Positions 16,498 to 26,563 are shown, numbered from the stretch's first letter. The stretch is DNA of 64,000 bases from Virgibacillus doumboii (GCF_902806455.1 NZ_CADCWQ010000001.1:558001-622000); one strand, 5' to 3'. The notes: a model not told the origin generated them from the letters alone. Numbers and translations are program-made.

Positions 16498-18234
16498 ATG
16501 AAACAGACAGAGATAAGAAAGGACCATGAAATTATGAAATTAGCTAATGATCCAATTATGTGGAACGAACTCATCGAGGGAACAGCAGTCAATAGCATAG
16601 CACAGAATTATCTATTTGCCGCTCCCGATAATGCTCAAGATCCTTCTACTGAATTTGAAGGTACGTTGAATATTGAAGGTACTCACATGGGTATGAGTCC
16701 AGAGATGAGTACGAAAATAGTACACGGCAAAGATGTTACCTTTTTTCCAGACGTGTCTTTAGAATTTTTTACTGTAGATGACGAATACCTGGTTCCCGTG
16801 ACTCAGGATGTCATCCCAAATGGCACGTTGGAGAACACAAGAAGCTACTGGGATATCATTGTTCAGCCGGGGCGCGTTTGGAGTAATGTTGACCAGGATA
16901 ACGACTGGAATCGTGCGTCATTTCCATTTTCTCTCGTCAATCGCTTAGAAGGAGAAACGCATATGGGAATCGCCATGTTCCTTTATAAAGAAGATAAAGT
17001 TTCACATGTTCGATTTCAAATCGTTGCCCAGACAGGCCCCTTCGATGTATCGGGCTACTTCAACGCCTGGGGAGTTACGAAGGCATCATATGAGCCCCAC
17101 GGAATAGATAATCTGAAGTATCACAAAGATATTTATCGTCGCCATCTCGAAAATCGCTTTCCAACTGCACCAATCGATGAATTAAAACAAAAGGTCGGGG
17201 AAAAAACTTTAGCGGCGTTTAATGGGGCAAAAAACACAGAAGAGGAAAAACACGTTCTTCAGACCGCCCTGTTTTACGACGGGGTGCTGTATCGTTCACC
17301 TTGCCATTTCGCTGGCGGTCCATTTCCATATAGCGATGAAATTCGTTACGGCGTTTGGTCAGTGACAAAAACAGCGATGATGAACGTTGGAATGTTACGT
17401 TTAGCTGAGAAGTATGGGCGTGGATTGCTTGATGAAAAGATCGCCGACTATATCCAAATACCCGAATCGCTAAAAGAGTGGAAGGATGTCACTTATCTGG
17501 ATATGGCAAACATGGCTTCAGGACGCGGCGCCACCGCTGATGATCCAACATGTTATTTGTGTGATTACCACAGGTGGTATTTAGCACCGTCGAAGAATGA
17601 AAAGGTTGCTGAAGCATTAGATTACCCGCTGGTTTGGGAGCCCGGAACGAAATATAATTACCGGGATCAAGACGCATTCCTTCTTGGCGTTGCTTTAGAA
17701 AAGTACCTCCAGAGTAAGGAGGGTGAGGAAGCGACTTTGGACAAGATGCTCAAGGAAGAAGTGTATGAACCAATCGGCATTTACTGGGGGCCGGTAAATC
17801 ATACGATTGAGGAGAACGGATCATCTGGTTGTCCAAGACTGGATTTTGGTTATCACGCCACACTGGATGAATTGACTAAAATCGCTTTGCTCTATGAAAA
17901 ACATGGCAACTGGAATGACAATCAGATACTGCATCGCGAGTTGGTGGACAGCGTCCTGCCAAAAGAAGAACCACCTGCTTTAGCCGTTCCTAAGGGAGAG
18001 AATAATGAATTTGGGCCAAAATATTATGCCATGAATTGGCACATTGAGCCTTATCGCTCCCGAGAAGGACATGAGTTTTATCTGCCGAATATGAAGGGCT
18101 ATGGTGGTAATCTTGTTACGCTTATGCCAGGGCATGTGGTCGGGTTACGAATGGCAAACGCCCTAACATCTTCGGATTCGGATGAGTTTGATTCTACGGT
18201 GCCCCAGGCGAGAGTGGGGGAGGAGCTTATTTGA
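16498..18234 (+). CDS. Serine hydrolase, beta-lactamase/esterase (S12) fold
   Basis: About 578 aa, with alternative starts at 16483 and 16534; AAAGGA before 16534 is the best ribosome site. The N-terminal 230 residues are an unassigned beta-rich domain. The rest is a class C beta-lactamase-like domain with the SxxK motif S-V-T-K near residue 290 and a Tyr in KYNYRDQD (about 395) that may serve as the YxN element. No signal peptide is visible, so it is probably cytoplasmic. Family members include amide and ester hydrolases. Its position after the carnitine genes hints at release of a quaternary amine from a conjugate, but this is speculation. An IS1182 element begins 5 bp after the stop. Confidence 0.7.
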   Translation: MKQTEIRKDHEIMKLANDPIMWNELIEGTAVNSIAQNYLFAAPDNAQDPSTEFEGTLNIEGTHMGMSPEMSTKIVHGKDVTFFPDVSLEFFTVDDEYLVPVTQDVIPNGTLENTRSYWDIIVQPGRVWSNVDQDNDWNRASFPFSLVNRLEGETHMGIAMFLYKEDKVSHVRFQIVAQTGPFDVSGYFNAWGVTKASYEPHGIDNLKYHKDIYRRHLENRFPTAPIDELKQKVGEKTLAAFNGAKNTEEEKHVLQTALFYDGVLYRSPCHFAGGPFPYSDEIRYGVWSVTKTAMMNVGMLRLAEKYGRGLLDEKIADYIQIPESLKEWKDVTYLDMANMASGRGATADDPTCYLCDYHRWYLAPSKNEKVAEALDYPLVWEPGTKYNYRDQDAFLLGVALEKYLQSKEGEEATLDKMLKEEVYEPIGIYWGPVNHTIEENGSSGCPRLDFGYHATLDELTKIALLYEKHGNWNDNQILHRELVDSVLPKEEPPALAVPKGENNEFGPKYYAMNWHIEPYRSREGHEFYLPNMKGYGGNLVTLMPGHVVGLRMANALTSSDSDEFDSTVPQARVGEELI

Positions 18235-18323
18235 CTGGGTGGAAGCATGGGGACGGTTCGAGGCCACTGAAAAACGCTTCCTAAAAAATGTAAATTGAGA
18301 ATAAAAAAAGAAAATAGTATAAG

Positions 18324-18385
18324 AAAAAACCCCCAGGATTTGGTATAATAGAATTGTCTAGAAACTATTACCAAATGGGGGTTTT
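18324..18385 (+). promoter_or_regulatory. IS1182 promoter and ribosome-site-masking hairpin
   Basis: AAAACCCCCA plus TTTGGTATAATA pairs with TATTACCAAATGGGGGTTTT just before the ATG at 18389. The left arm contains a TATAAT box. Transcripts from the IS promoter would lack most of the left arm, while read-through transcripts would fold and hide the GGGGG ribosome site. Such masking limits transposase made by outside transcription in other IS elements. Confidence 0.6.
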
Positions 18386-18388
18386 GTC

Positions 18389-19942
18389 ATGCTTAAAGAC
18401 AAAGATATGCAATTAAGCATCTATTCATTATTATACTTTAAAATTCCGGAAAATCATATGCTTAAACGAATAAAAGAGGCAGTTGATTTTAGTTTTATTA
18501 ACACACTTCTTGAAGACACCTACTGCAAGCATTATGGTAGACCTGCCAAAGAACCTGAATTAATGATTAAGCTTTTAACGCTGCAGTATCTCTATGATTT
18601 ATCAGATGTACGAGTGATTGAGGATGCTTCTTTAAATCTAGCGTACATGTATTTTCTTGATATAAACCCAGAGGATGAATTACCAGATTCAAGCCTCTTG
18701 GCCAAATTTAGAGTGAAAAAATTACATGATAATGATATAACGGTAGACGAGCTTAATACCGAGGTTGTAAGGCAATGTGTAGAAAAAGGAATCATTGAAG
18801 ATCCTGGGGTAAGTGTCGACACTACACACTCAGAAGCTAATACATTTAAAGCAACACCTGAAAGAGTTATGAAGCGCTTGGCAAAAAAGATATTTAAAAC
18901 GCTGGATGAAGAAGTTGAAGAAATGCCTAGCACAATAAATCAAGAAATTCCAGATTGTAAAGAGATTGATGATCCCAAAGAAGCCAAGGCTACCATGAAA
19001 ACTTATTTAGAAGAAGTGATGAACCAAGTCGAAGAAAGTGTAGAAATAGAGAATACCACTAAAACAAAACAGGTAATGGAGAATGCCAAGGAAATACTGG
19101 AAGACCCTAAATTTATTGAACAAAAAGGGGTTCGTTCCATTGTAGACCAAGACGCTAGAGTAGGACATAAAAGTAGAACCTCCCACTTTTTTGGTTATAA
19201 AACGGAATATGCCATCATCACAAAAGACAGAATCATAACTGCAGTTCGAGTAAATAATGGAGCCTATGTGGATGGAACACAGTTCCATGAATTAATGGAA
19301 TTAACGAAGAAAAGCGGATTGAATATAAAAGAAGTCTATGGGGATAAGGCCTACTTCAAGAAACCAATATTGGATAAAATAAAAGAAATGGGAGCAACAC
19401 CATACATTCCAGTTAATGCGATGGCTTATAGGATAGATGAGGACTTCTTTAGTTACAACAAAGATTCAGATGAATGGTTTTGTGTTCAAGGTAATAAAAC
19501 AGAAAGAAAAAGATACGCAAAAAATAAGCGTGGGAGAGAATCGTACAGGTATTACTTTGATAAGGAAAAGTGTAGAAATTGTCCATTAAGGGAAATTTGC
19601 GCTGGCAAAGCAGTACGAAGAATTTTAGTGGTAGGGATTAACGCTCCCGAATTTTATACGTATAACCAACACCAAAAAACAGAAGAATTTAAAGAAAAAT
19701 ATAGAGAAAGAGCTTGCCAAGAATGGAAAAATGGTGAGATGAAGAATTTCCACGGATTAGATCGTGCCAGGGGGTACGGTCTAAAAAGCATGACCTTACA
19801 GGCAAAACTTACCGCATTCGCGGTAAATTTAAAGAGGATAGCAAGCATACTATCCTCTAAAAAAGGGATAAATCCGGATGGAACTACTCTTTTTTTTAAA
19901 ATATTTGATGGAAATTATAAATCTGAAAAGTTATGCGCTTAA
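18389..19942 (+). CDS. IS1182-family DDE transposase
   Basis: 517 aa. The N-terminal DUF772-type domain (KIPENHMLKRI and ELMIKLLTLQYLYDLSDVR, about 12-70) is followed by the catalytic region with VSVDTTHSEAN, VYGDKAYF and a CRNCPLREICAGK cysteine cluster, then a C-terminal RARGYGLKSMTLQA helix typical of IS1182/IS5-like transposases. The frame is intact and fills the element. Potentially active. Confidence 0.9.
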   Translation: MLKDKDMQLSIYSLLYFKIPENHMLKRIKEAVDFSFINTLLEDTYCKHYGRPAKEPELMIKLLTLQYLYDLSDVRVIEDASLNLAYMYFLDINPEDELPDSSLLAKFRVKKLHDNDITVDELNTEVVRQCVEKGIIEDPGVSVDTTHSEANTFKATPERVMKRLAKKIFKTLDEEVEEMPSTINQEIPDCKEIDDPKEAKATMKTYLEEVMNQVEESVEIENTTKTKQVMENAKEILEDPKFIEQKGVRSIVDQDARVGHKSRTSHFFGYKTEYAIITKDRIITAVRVNNGAYVDGTQFHELMELTKKSGLNIKEVYGDKAYFKKPILDKIKEMGATPYIPVNAMAYRIDEDFFSYNKDSDEWFCVQGNKTERKRYAKNKRGRESYRYYFDKEKCRNCPLREICAGKAVRRILVVGINAPEFYTYNQHQKTEEFKEKYRERACQEWKNGEMKNFHGLDRARGYGLKSMTLQAKLTAFAVNLKRIASILSSKKGINPDGTTLFFKIFDGNYKSEKLCA

Positions 19943-20041
19943 ACCTAAAAATATTGTATAAAAAAGAGTACTTTTTCAGTGGCCTCGAACCGTCCCCATG
20001 CTTCCAGCAGCAAAAAACTATCCGAATTTGTCCTTATTAAA

Positions 20042-21619
20042 CTATTTCCATTTGTTGATTAAATCGTCCGCATTCATCATGAGATAGTTGTACGCATAAT
20101 CAGATACTTGACTGTTTTCTTTCCTCTGTTCTAATAAAGACTTAAAGCTGGTCATGTGTTTAACAGATTTTTCTGATGCGTTTTTTTGTATAAATTTGTT
20201 TACTGTGTTTAATTGAGCATTTAATGATTGTGCTACGCCATGGTTTGTGAACTCCCCGTTAGCTTCAAACTGTTTGACTACTTCCTGCAGTTCAGAAACG
20301 CTTACTGCTAAAGTTGTTGCATGTGCAGTCAGATTATTACCTTTATTTCCGAAAGCATCAATAGGTTGTACATTAATTTGATAAGCTGTCGCCGGCTGAA
20401 GATTGTTGACAGGGAATTCTAATATGTCAGGGACCTCTCCTTTATAGTATTCTGAAAAGGCCTTATACTGATTTGCGATTTTACCGGTTTTCTGATTGAT
20501 GGCAGTCACTTGATAAGAATGTGTCAATAAATTATCAACTGCCTGCGGGAAAGATAAATCTAAACTGTTCGAATTAAATTCGCTGACGGAAAGAATTGAA
20601 TCCTTACTGAAATAAGGGCTTTCCTGATCACGATCGTCTGTGTATTTAAAGTCTTCTTTACTTTTTACCGGAGTTTTAATAACCCAGGGATCCTGTACCC
20701 ATCGTTCACCGGTAAAGTTACGGCGTTTGATAACAACCTCATCATCATAGACTTTCACTAAAAGTCCGTTACTAACCTCTGCTTCGGGAACTTCGCCTTG
20801 AAGGTAACCTTTTTCTGTCCACATATAAGCTATAGAACCTGAATTGACAGCGGTGTAGTCTTCTTGATAGATAGATTTTGGATCACTGATAGGATAATGC
20901 GTATGCCCGGCTATCAATACTACTTGCGGATATTTTTTGAGTGTTTCCCGCAGCAGCCTTTGGTTATCATTTTCGATATACCAGTCTTCCGTGCCGTATG
21001 TTGTATCTTTAATACCATGGTGCAAGAAAACGAAAATTGGTTTATTTGGATCTCTTTGTTCCGATTGCTTTAACTGTTCTCCCAGCCATTGAACCTGCTC
21101 TTTGGAATAGAAGTAACCACGCTCTTCGCCCATCATGATAAAGTCATAGCCTTTGATGTTCTTTTGATAGTAAAGAGATTCCATGCTTGTTTCTTCAAAA
21201 AATCGTTGTTGTGATTCTTCAGGTGTAAGGCTGTAATTATACTCGTGATTTCCAATACCAATAAGCTGCTCTGCCTGAGGCTGAATATGTTTGTTAAAAA
21301 TAGATGTCCATATGTCATATTCCTCTTCATATCCATGACTGGTCAGGTCACCAATAAAAACGAATGCATCTTGATTTGGTGCTAGTTGATTCAATTGATT
21401 CATAGCATTGTCAAATCTCTCCGGACCGCCCTCAGATCGACCGATTTGTGTATCACTGATTACAGGAAAAACCAGATTTGGTTCTTCCGAAGTGGTATTT
21501 GAATCATCCGAATGATCTTCTGCCTGTGTGTTCCAAGCAGGTGCAGTCAGTCCCAGTGAGAAAACCAGAATTGCTGCAACAAGTAATTTTGTAAGTTTCT
21601 TCTGAAAAACAGTTGACAT
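20042..21619 (-). CDS. Secreted metallophosphoesterase
   Basis: 525 aa. A signal peptide (KKLTKLLVAAILVFSLGLTAPAW) with likely cleavage after TQAE, then the calcineurin-type dinuclear metal motifs in order: VISDTQIG (about 54), FIGDLTSHG (about 88), GIGNHEY (about 122), FLHHG (about 198) and AGHTHYP (about 238). A fibronectin-like or all-beta region follows (about 350-440) and a helical tail. It would release phosphate or an alcohol from a phosphodiester or phosphomonoester outside the cell. It is the last gene of a minus-strand set led by a DeoR regulator and an ABC importer, 161 bp from the ATPase gene. The original 3' flank is replaced by the IS1182 end. Confidence 0.82.
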   Translation of the reverse strand: MSTVFQKKLTKLLVAAILVFSLGLTAPAWNTQAEDHSDDSNTTSEEPNLVFPVISDTQIGRSEGGPERFDNAMNQLNQLAPNQDAFVFIGDLTSHGYEEEYDIWTSIFNKHIQPQAEQLIGIGNHEYNYSLTPEESQQRFFEETSMESLYYQKNIKGYDFIMMGEERGYFYSKEQVQWLGEQLKQSEQRDPNKPIFVFLHHGIKDTTYGTEDWYIENDNQRLLRETLKKYPQVVLIAGHTHYPISDPKSIYQEDYTAVNSGSIAYMWTEKGYLQGEVPEAEVSNGLLVKVYDDEVVIKRRNFTGERWVQDPWVIKTPVKSKEDFKYTDDRDQESPYFSKDSILSVSEFNSNSLDLSFPQAVDNLLTHSYQVTAINQKTGKIANQYKAFSEYYKGEVPDILEFPVNNLQPATAYQINVQPIDAFGNKGNNLTAHATTLAVSVSELQEVVKQFEANGEFTNHGVAQSLNAQLNTVNKFIQKNASEKSVKHMTSFKSLLEQRKENSQVSDYAYNYLMMNADDLINKWK

Positions 21620-21780
21620 GTAAATACCTCCTGAATTTTGGTTTTATGTTACTGTGACTTCGAATAATGTGATCCCTGGAGGGGCTCCTTTCCCTCAAAG
21701 TCGAGTTACCACCCCCTTTACTATTCAATCTATTAAACTGTGCTGTACATTTTGTAAACTATTTCAGTCTAAAATACACA

Positions 21781-22848
21781 CTATCCGCTTTTCTGATTCG
21801 TCAACACATGCGGGGTTGATGGAAGTTTAATCCCGACTGTATCGCCTTTTTTATAGTTGAATTTTTCATTCATATTAAAATGATCAACGCTTAATTCTTC
21901 GTTCCCAATTTGGACAAAAATTCGGATGAAACTTCCGTTATACAGCGTTTTGGTTATGGTTCCCTTAATGGGGCTTGATTCATCAATACGAATCCGCTCC
22001 GGCCGGATTAGCAAAGTTAACGATGTTTCTCTCCGATCATTTTGCGGTGTTTTCATCTTGAAATGCATATCGTTTGATTTAAAATAAGAGATCTCATCTC
22101 CCGCAGGTTCAATATTTCCTTTTATGATGTTGGATTGACCGACGAAATCAGCTACAAATTCATTGCTCGGCCGATTATAAATAACCTTAGGCACATCCAG
22201 CTGCTGGATTTTCCCGCCATTTAAAACGGCAACCCGGTCAGATATACTCAATGCTTCTTCCTGGTCATGGGTTACGAATACGATGGTCAAATTAAGCTCA
22301 TCTTTCAACCTTCTGATCTCTTCCCGCATTTCCATCCGCAGATTGGCATCCAGATTTGAGAGTGGTTCGTCCAGCAAAAGAACTTTAGGCTGAAGAACCA
22401 GACAGCGGGCGATAGCGACTCGTTGCTGCTGTCCACCGCTCAATTCGCTTGGCTTTCTTGATTCATAACCATCCAGTTGAACTTGTGCTAATGCTTTTTT
22501 GATTCTGGTGTCGCATTCATTTTTGGGGACTTTCTGTTGTTTCAGACCGTATGCCACATTTTTGTAAACGGACATATGCGGAAAAAGTGCATAGTTTTGA
22601 AATACCATTCCCGTCGATCGTTTATTTGGAGGCAGATGGCTGATTGTTTCCTCTTCAAGAATTACGTCATCCGAATCCTGTTCGTGAAAGCCGCCAATAA
22701 TGCGTAATAACGTTGTTTTCCCGCATCCGCTCGGTCCGATAAAAGAAACCAGCTCTCCTTTTTGAATGTCAATGGATATATCATCAACGGCTTTGACATC
22801 ATTGAAGTATTTATATAAATTTTTTAATTCTAAAATAGTTGAACTCAA
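21781..22848 (-). CDS. ABC transporter ATP-binding protein (Fe3+/spermidine/phosphonate class)
   Basis: 355 aa. Walker A GPSGCGKTT (38-46), Q-loop Gln84, signature LSGGQQQR (136-143), Walker B VLLLDEP (156-162) and switch His in FVTHD. A C-terminal TOBE regulatory domain (about 280-355) is typical of the FbpC/PotA/PhnT class. It powers the importer formed with the fused permease and binding lipoprotein encoded just upstream. The gaps are 19 bp and 6 bp, so one operon. Confidence 0.88.
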   Translation of the reverse strand: MSSTILELKNLYKYFNDVKAVDDISIDIQKGELVSFIGPSGCGKTTLLRIIGGFHEQDSDDVILEEETISHLPPNKRSTGMVFQNYALFPHMSVYKNVAYGLKQQKVPKNECDTRIKKALAQVQLDGYESRKPSELSGGQQQRVAIARCLVLQPKVLLLDEPLSNLDANLRMEMREEIRRLKDELNLTIVFVTHDQEEALSISDRVAVLNGGKIQQLDVPKVIYNRPSNEFVADFVGQSNIIKGNIEPAGDEISYFKSNDMHFKMKTPQNDRRETSLTLLIRPERIRIDESSPIKGTITKTLYNGSFIRIFVQIGNEELSVDHFNMNEKFNYKKGDTVGIKLPSTPHVLTNQKSG

Positions 22849-22867
22849 GCAATCTCTTCCTTTCGTA

Positions 22868-24559
22868 CTAAATTTTGACGCCTGTTCGTTTTTCGATAAC
22901 TTTCAGAAGGCCCAAACATAATAAAACAATCACTATTAATACAAAGGACATTGCTGATGCTGCGCCAATTTGAGCCTGATTGGCGAGATTTAAAATGTAT
23001 ACCGCGGCCAGACTGGTACCGGGTGAAATAAGGAAAATAACCGAACTGATGGAAACCATTGCGGTCATAAAAGCGTAAACGAAACCCGCCATAAATGCCG
23101 GCGTCAACAAAGGCAATACAACCTTTACAAATGTTTTGTAAGGCCCTGCTCCAAGGTCATTGGATGCCTCTTCCATCGATGTGTCGATTTGATGCATTTT
23201 ACTAATTCCCGCTTCCAGTCCAACGCCGATTTTGCGGAATGCCATATTCAAGATAAGCAGCATAACGGTACCAGTCAGGAAGAAAGGTGATCCGTTAAAA
23301 ATAAGAATGTAACCGATTCCCATCACGGTGCCTGGTACTGCTAAACCGAATAATGTAAGAAATTCAAGTAATTTTTTTCCGGGTATCGGTTTTCTGGCAA
23401 AAAGAAACCCTTGGAGGATACCCAATCCCGCAGCCAGAATTGCACCGAAAAAGGAAACAATGATACTGGTATACAGGGAATCCCACCCTGCCTGATGGGA
23501 GAAATGCTCCAGTGTAAAGGTATTGTTTATTCCAATAATTTTTACAAATGCGCCAAGCACAACCATTATAAACATTAATAAAATAAAACCGATCACAACT
23601 GTTGAAATCGAGACGATGATTGTTTTTAAATAACCTTTTAATGGCGGGGCTGAACCGCCTGACTCGCCATCAATTGTTTCCATGCCTGTCTCTTTCATAA
23701 AATACGTTTGGAAAACAAAAATAATCAGACTCGGTATAATTAAAAACACGCCCAAAACGGCTGCCAGTTCAATATTTTGTTGTCCAACAACTAGTAAGTA
23801 TGCTTCAGATGCAAGGAATGGCAGCCCTCCGCCAATAATCAACGGGTTGGAAAAATCCGCCAGTGCCATAACAAATACAAGCAATGAAGCTTTAATGATT
23901 CCCGATTTTGCCAGTGGAAGCGTAATATTAAAGATTGTTTTCCGCTGATTGGCACCTAAATCGTAAGAAGCATGTTCAAGACTGGCATTGGTTGTACGCA
24001 ATGTACTTTCCACCAGCATATATCCAACTGGAAAGTATCCAATAATCTGTGCGATAACAACACCCCAGAAACCGTAAATGCTGAACTGCCAGCCGAATAG
24101 GTCATTAAGATATTGCGTTATTACACCGTTACGCCCGAACAGTATAATCAGCGATAATGAGAAAATAAATGGAGGTGCGACAAGGGGCAGTAAAGCTATA
24201 CCTTTGTAAGATTTGGCAGCAATGCTTTGTGACCTTGTTACATAAAGTGAGACAATTATACTGAGCACAATAACAGCCATCGTTGTTATAACAGCCGAGT
24301 ACAAACTGTTGAAAAGTGCTTCAAAGTAATAGGATGATTGAAAAAACTCGCTGTAATAACTAAGGGTGAATTCCCCTGTTCCCAGCCCAAAGCTTTTTAA
24401 CAACACAGCAAGGACAGGAGCAACAATAAACAGGATGATCGAAATTGCAAGAATGATGGTTGCTATTGCGAATAATGGTTCTGACCAAAACCTTTTCCAC
24501 TTATGCAGAAAAGGTTTTGGCAGACCAAGGCTTGTGCTGCTTATTTCCAAGTAAGACAC
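22868..24559 (-). CDS. ABC transporter permease with two fused membrane domains
   Basis: 563 aa with about 12 membrane segments and two EAA loops (about residues 195-215, near ASYDLGANQRK, and 475-495, near ASNDLGAGPYK). This is the FbpB/PhnU-type architecture in which both halves of the translocation pore are in one chain. Substrate cannot be read from the permease. It lies between the binding-protein and ATPase genes. Confidence 0.87.
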   Translation of the reverse strand: MSYLEISSTSLGLPKPFLHKWKRFWSEPLFAIATIILAISIILFIVAPVLAVLLKSFGLGTGEFTLSYYSEFFQSSYYFEALFNSLYSAVITTMAVIVLSIIVSLYVTRSQSIAAKSYKGIALLPLVAPPFIFSLSLIILFGRNGVITQYLNDLFGWQFSIYGFWGVVIAQIIGYFPVGYMLVESTLRTTNASLEHASYDLGANQRKTIFNITLPLAKSGIIKASLLVFVMALADFSNPLIIGGGLPFLASEAYLLVVGQQNIELAAVLGVFLIIPSLIIFVFQTYFMKETGMETIDGESGGSAPPLKGYLKTIIVSISTVVIGFILLMFIMVVLGAFVKIIGINNTFTLEHFSHQAGWDSLYTSIIVSFFGAILAAGLGILQGFLFARKPIPGKKLLEFLTLFGLAVPGTVMGIGYILIFNGSPFFLTGTVMLLILNMAFRKIGVGLEAGISKMHQIDTSMEEASNDLGAGPYKTFVKVVLPLLTPAFMAGFVYAFMTAMVSISSVIFLISPGTSLAAVYILNLANQAQIGAASAMSFVLIVIVLLCLGLLKVIEKRTGVKI

Positions 24560-24565
24560 CCCTTT

Positions 24566-25567
24566 TTAAAAATTATCTTTCCAGTGGTTCATAATACGAT
24601 CCCGATTTTCTGCAGCCCATACGGCATCATAATCGATTAAATGTTTCTCGATATCTTCAACACCGCCTTCAATTCCAGGTTTCGTTACCATTGAGCGGTG
24701 TTTTGCTGCTGTTTTCATAAAGTCAGTTGTACCGATATAATCAATGATTTTCTTCACTTTGTCTTTGTTTTTGGCATTTTTAAACATCCATACAACATCC
24801 AGGCTGTAGCCAACGCCTTCCTCAGGGATGACTGCTTCGATTGGATAACCTTGCTCAATTCGTTCATAAACCGCCTGATCCCATGTGATACCGATTGCAT
24901 ATTCTCCCTGGGAAACCATTTGTGCTGGTGCGGACCCTGACTTTGTATATTGGCCAACGTTTTTATCCAGCTTTTCAAGGTATTCCCATCCTTCTTCTTC
25001 ACCCATTATTTGCAGAATGGTGGAGGTGAACAGATAGGCTGTGCCTGAAGTTCCCGGGTCCGGCAGTACGATTTCACCTTTATACTGCGGGTCTAATAAA
25101 TCTTCCCATGATTGTGGTACATCCAAGCCTTTTTCTTTAATGATTTCTTTATTTACTGCCAGCATGTTAAACCAGTAAGACCAGCCGTACCATTTACCAT
25201 CGGGATCTTTAAATTTATCCGGAATATCTTTCCAAGTAGGTGATTTGTATGAGGCGAGGTAGTCATTTTTCTTTGCTTTAATGGCAAAACTATGTAACAT
25301 ACCCCATTGCATGTCCGCACCAAAGTCAGGTGCTTCTGATTTCATCCGGCTCCACGCTTCACCACTTGATAACCGTAACACCTCAGCTTCAATTCCGGTT
25401 TCTTCTTCCATTCCTTTTACAAAAGCCTGCATTTCCTCCGAGTCATTGTGGGTATAGATGCTGACTGGTTCATCATTGCTTCCGCTGCTGCTCTCGCCAT
25501 CGGCATTGCAACCGGCTGCGATTAGTGCAAAAGCCATTATAATTGTCAATGAAATAATTTTTTTCAT
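24566..25567 (-). CDS. ABC substrate-binding lipoprotein (AfuA/PhnS/PgtC-like)
   Basis: 333 aa. Lipobox LIAAGC (Cys20), followed by a periplasmic-binding-protein type 2 fold with VSIYTHNDSEEM, SGEAWSRMKSE and a conserved WYGWSYWFN segment. Relatives bind ferric iron, 2-aminoethylphosphonate or phosphoglycerate-type compounds. Ser/Gly-rich cleft segments (PGTSGTAY, SGSAPAQM) favour an oxyanion or phosphate ester over iron, and the adjacent HAD and metallophosphoesterase genes agree. AGGAG sits 11 bp before the ATG. Confidence 0.8.
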   Translation of the reverse strand: MKKIISLTIIMAFALIAAGCNADGESSSGSNDEPVSIYTHNDSEEMQAFVKGMEEETGIEAEVLRLSSGEAWSRMKSEAPDFGADMQWGMLHSFAIKAKKNDYLASYKSPTWKDIPDKFKDPDGKWYGWSYWFNMLAVNKEIIKEKGLDVPQSWEDLLDPQYKGEIVLPDPGTSGTAYLFTSTILQIMGEEEGWEYLEKLDKNVGQYTKSGSAPAQMVSQGEYAIGITWDQAVYERIEQGYPIEAVIPEEGVGYSLDVVWMFKNAKNKDKVKKIIDYIGTTDFMKTAAKHRSMVTKPGIEGGVEDIEKHLIDYDAVWAAENRDRIMNHWKDNF

Positions 25568-25588
25568 TGTTTTAACAGTCTCCTTTCA

Positions 25589-26335
25589 TTAGTCGATACA
25601 AATAAATTCCGGCGTATAATCCTCGATGACATGATCGGCATTAATTAAATGGGTTTGATCTTTTTCTCCAACACCTATGCTTGCAAGGGTTTTGCTGTAT
25701 TTTCCCAGAAGCATGTCCCCGTTGGAATCACCAATAATTAACGTTTTTTCGGGATTAAGTGATAGTTGGTCCAACGCCATATGTGCCATTTCCGGAAAAG
25801 GTTTGCCATACGTTACAAGATCACGCCCAATAACGGATGTAAAATATTGATCAATTCCCAGGATTTCTAAATGGTTTTTAGCAGTTTGATAGTTATCGGA
25901 TGTGACAACCCCCATTTTAACCGACTGTTCGCTAGCCTTTTGAAGAAAGGTGTGCAAACCTTTAATTGGTTTTAGCGACAGTTCGTCACCAAGGCTGCTT
26001 TCCAAATCGCAGTAAGTTTCATTAACGGTTTGAAAAGCCTGGTTCCATGGGATGTTGTGCTGGTAAAGATCCAGTGAAAGAATCGTCAGGATATCCTGCA
26101 TGGATCCAATTGCAAGCGGCCCCCCCGGGTCCCATGTAGATGATTTATAGGAAAAACCGAGCGAATTAGCAAACGTTTGTTTTTGACAAATGTTATCCAC
26201 TTTGTATGAGATGCTGTCAATCAACTGCTCTGTCCAATTTAACCAAAGGGAGCCGAATTCCAACAACGTCCCATCTTTGTCAAAAAGGATTCCTTCTATG
26301 TCGTATTCCTGATGATTTATTCGGATTCTGCTCAT
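25589..26335 (-). CDS. HAD-family phosphatase (phosphoglycolate phosphatase-like)
   Basis: 248 aa from ATG 26335, chosen because AAGGAGG lies 8 bp upstream; the frame extends further back without support. Haloacid dehalogenase motifs are present: FDKDGTL (motif I, about 16-22), VVTSDN (motif II, about 130), a Lys in TYGKP (motif III) and IGDSNGD (motif IV). The cap is helical, subfamily I. It probably removes phosphate from a compound imported by the ABC transporter, whose gene starts 22 bp downstream. Not a phosphonatase by motif: no lysine cap signature is seen. Confidence 0.8.
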   Translation of the reverse strand: MSRIRINHQEYDIEGILFDKDGTLLEFGSLWLNWTEQLIDSISYKVDNICQKQTFANSLGFSYKSSTWDPGGPLAIGSMQDILTILSLDLYQHNIPWNQAFQTVNETYCDLESSLGDELSLKPIKGLHTFLQKASEQSVKMGVVTSDNYQTAKNHLEILGIDQYFTSVIGRDLVTYGKPFPEMAHMALDQLSLNPEKTLIIGDSNGDMLLGKYSKTLASIGVGEKDQTHLINADHVIEDYTPEFICID

Positions 26336-26388
26336 TTGGCACCTCCTTTCAAGCTGCCAGCCGATTGACAAGGCAGTGAGTTCAATTA

Positions 26389-26435
26389 ACACACATAAAC
26401 ACTTGTGCACTTTTGTGTCTTTGTATGTGTTTGAT
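26389..26435. promoter_or_regulatory. Putative DeoR operator repeats
   Basis: Between the DeoR gene and the HAD gene the sequence holds several TGTGTTT-like repeats in both orientations (AACACACATAAACACTTGTG, then TTTTGTGTCTTTGTATGTGT). DeoR-family repressors often use such direct or inverted TGTGT repeats. The rest of 26436-26563 shows no gene. Confidence 0.45.
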
Positions 26436-26563
26436 TGTCATTTACTAGTTTTACAATTATTTTAATTGATGTCAACCGCATTCGTATTAAAATTTGCATG
26501 AAAAATGATTAAATCCCTGTAATGACAAGGGGATTGCCATATTATTATTTTTCCGATTTCATG

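Larger units (their letters stand above)
18240..20006 (+). mobile_element. IS1182-family insertion sequence
   Basis: 1767 bp with 35-bp perfect terminal inverted repeats, starting TGGAAGCATGGGGACGG at 18240 and ending with its complement at 20006. It contains one 517-aa transposase gene. Flanking bases differ (GGG to the left, GCAG to the right), so no target duplication is evident. It separates the serine hydrolase from the metallophosphoesterase. Confidence 0.9.

Noticed and set aside
24754..25002. 82-codon minus-strand frame inside the binding-lipoprotein gene
   Set aside because: Alternative frame of a gene whose motifs and lipobox fit the other frame.
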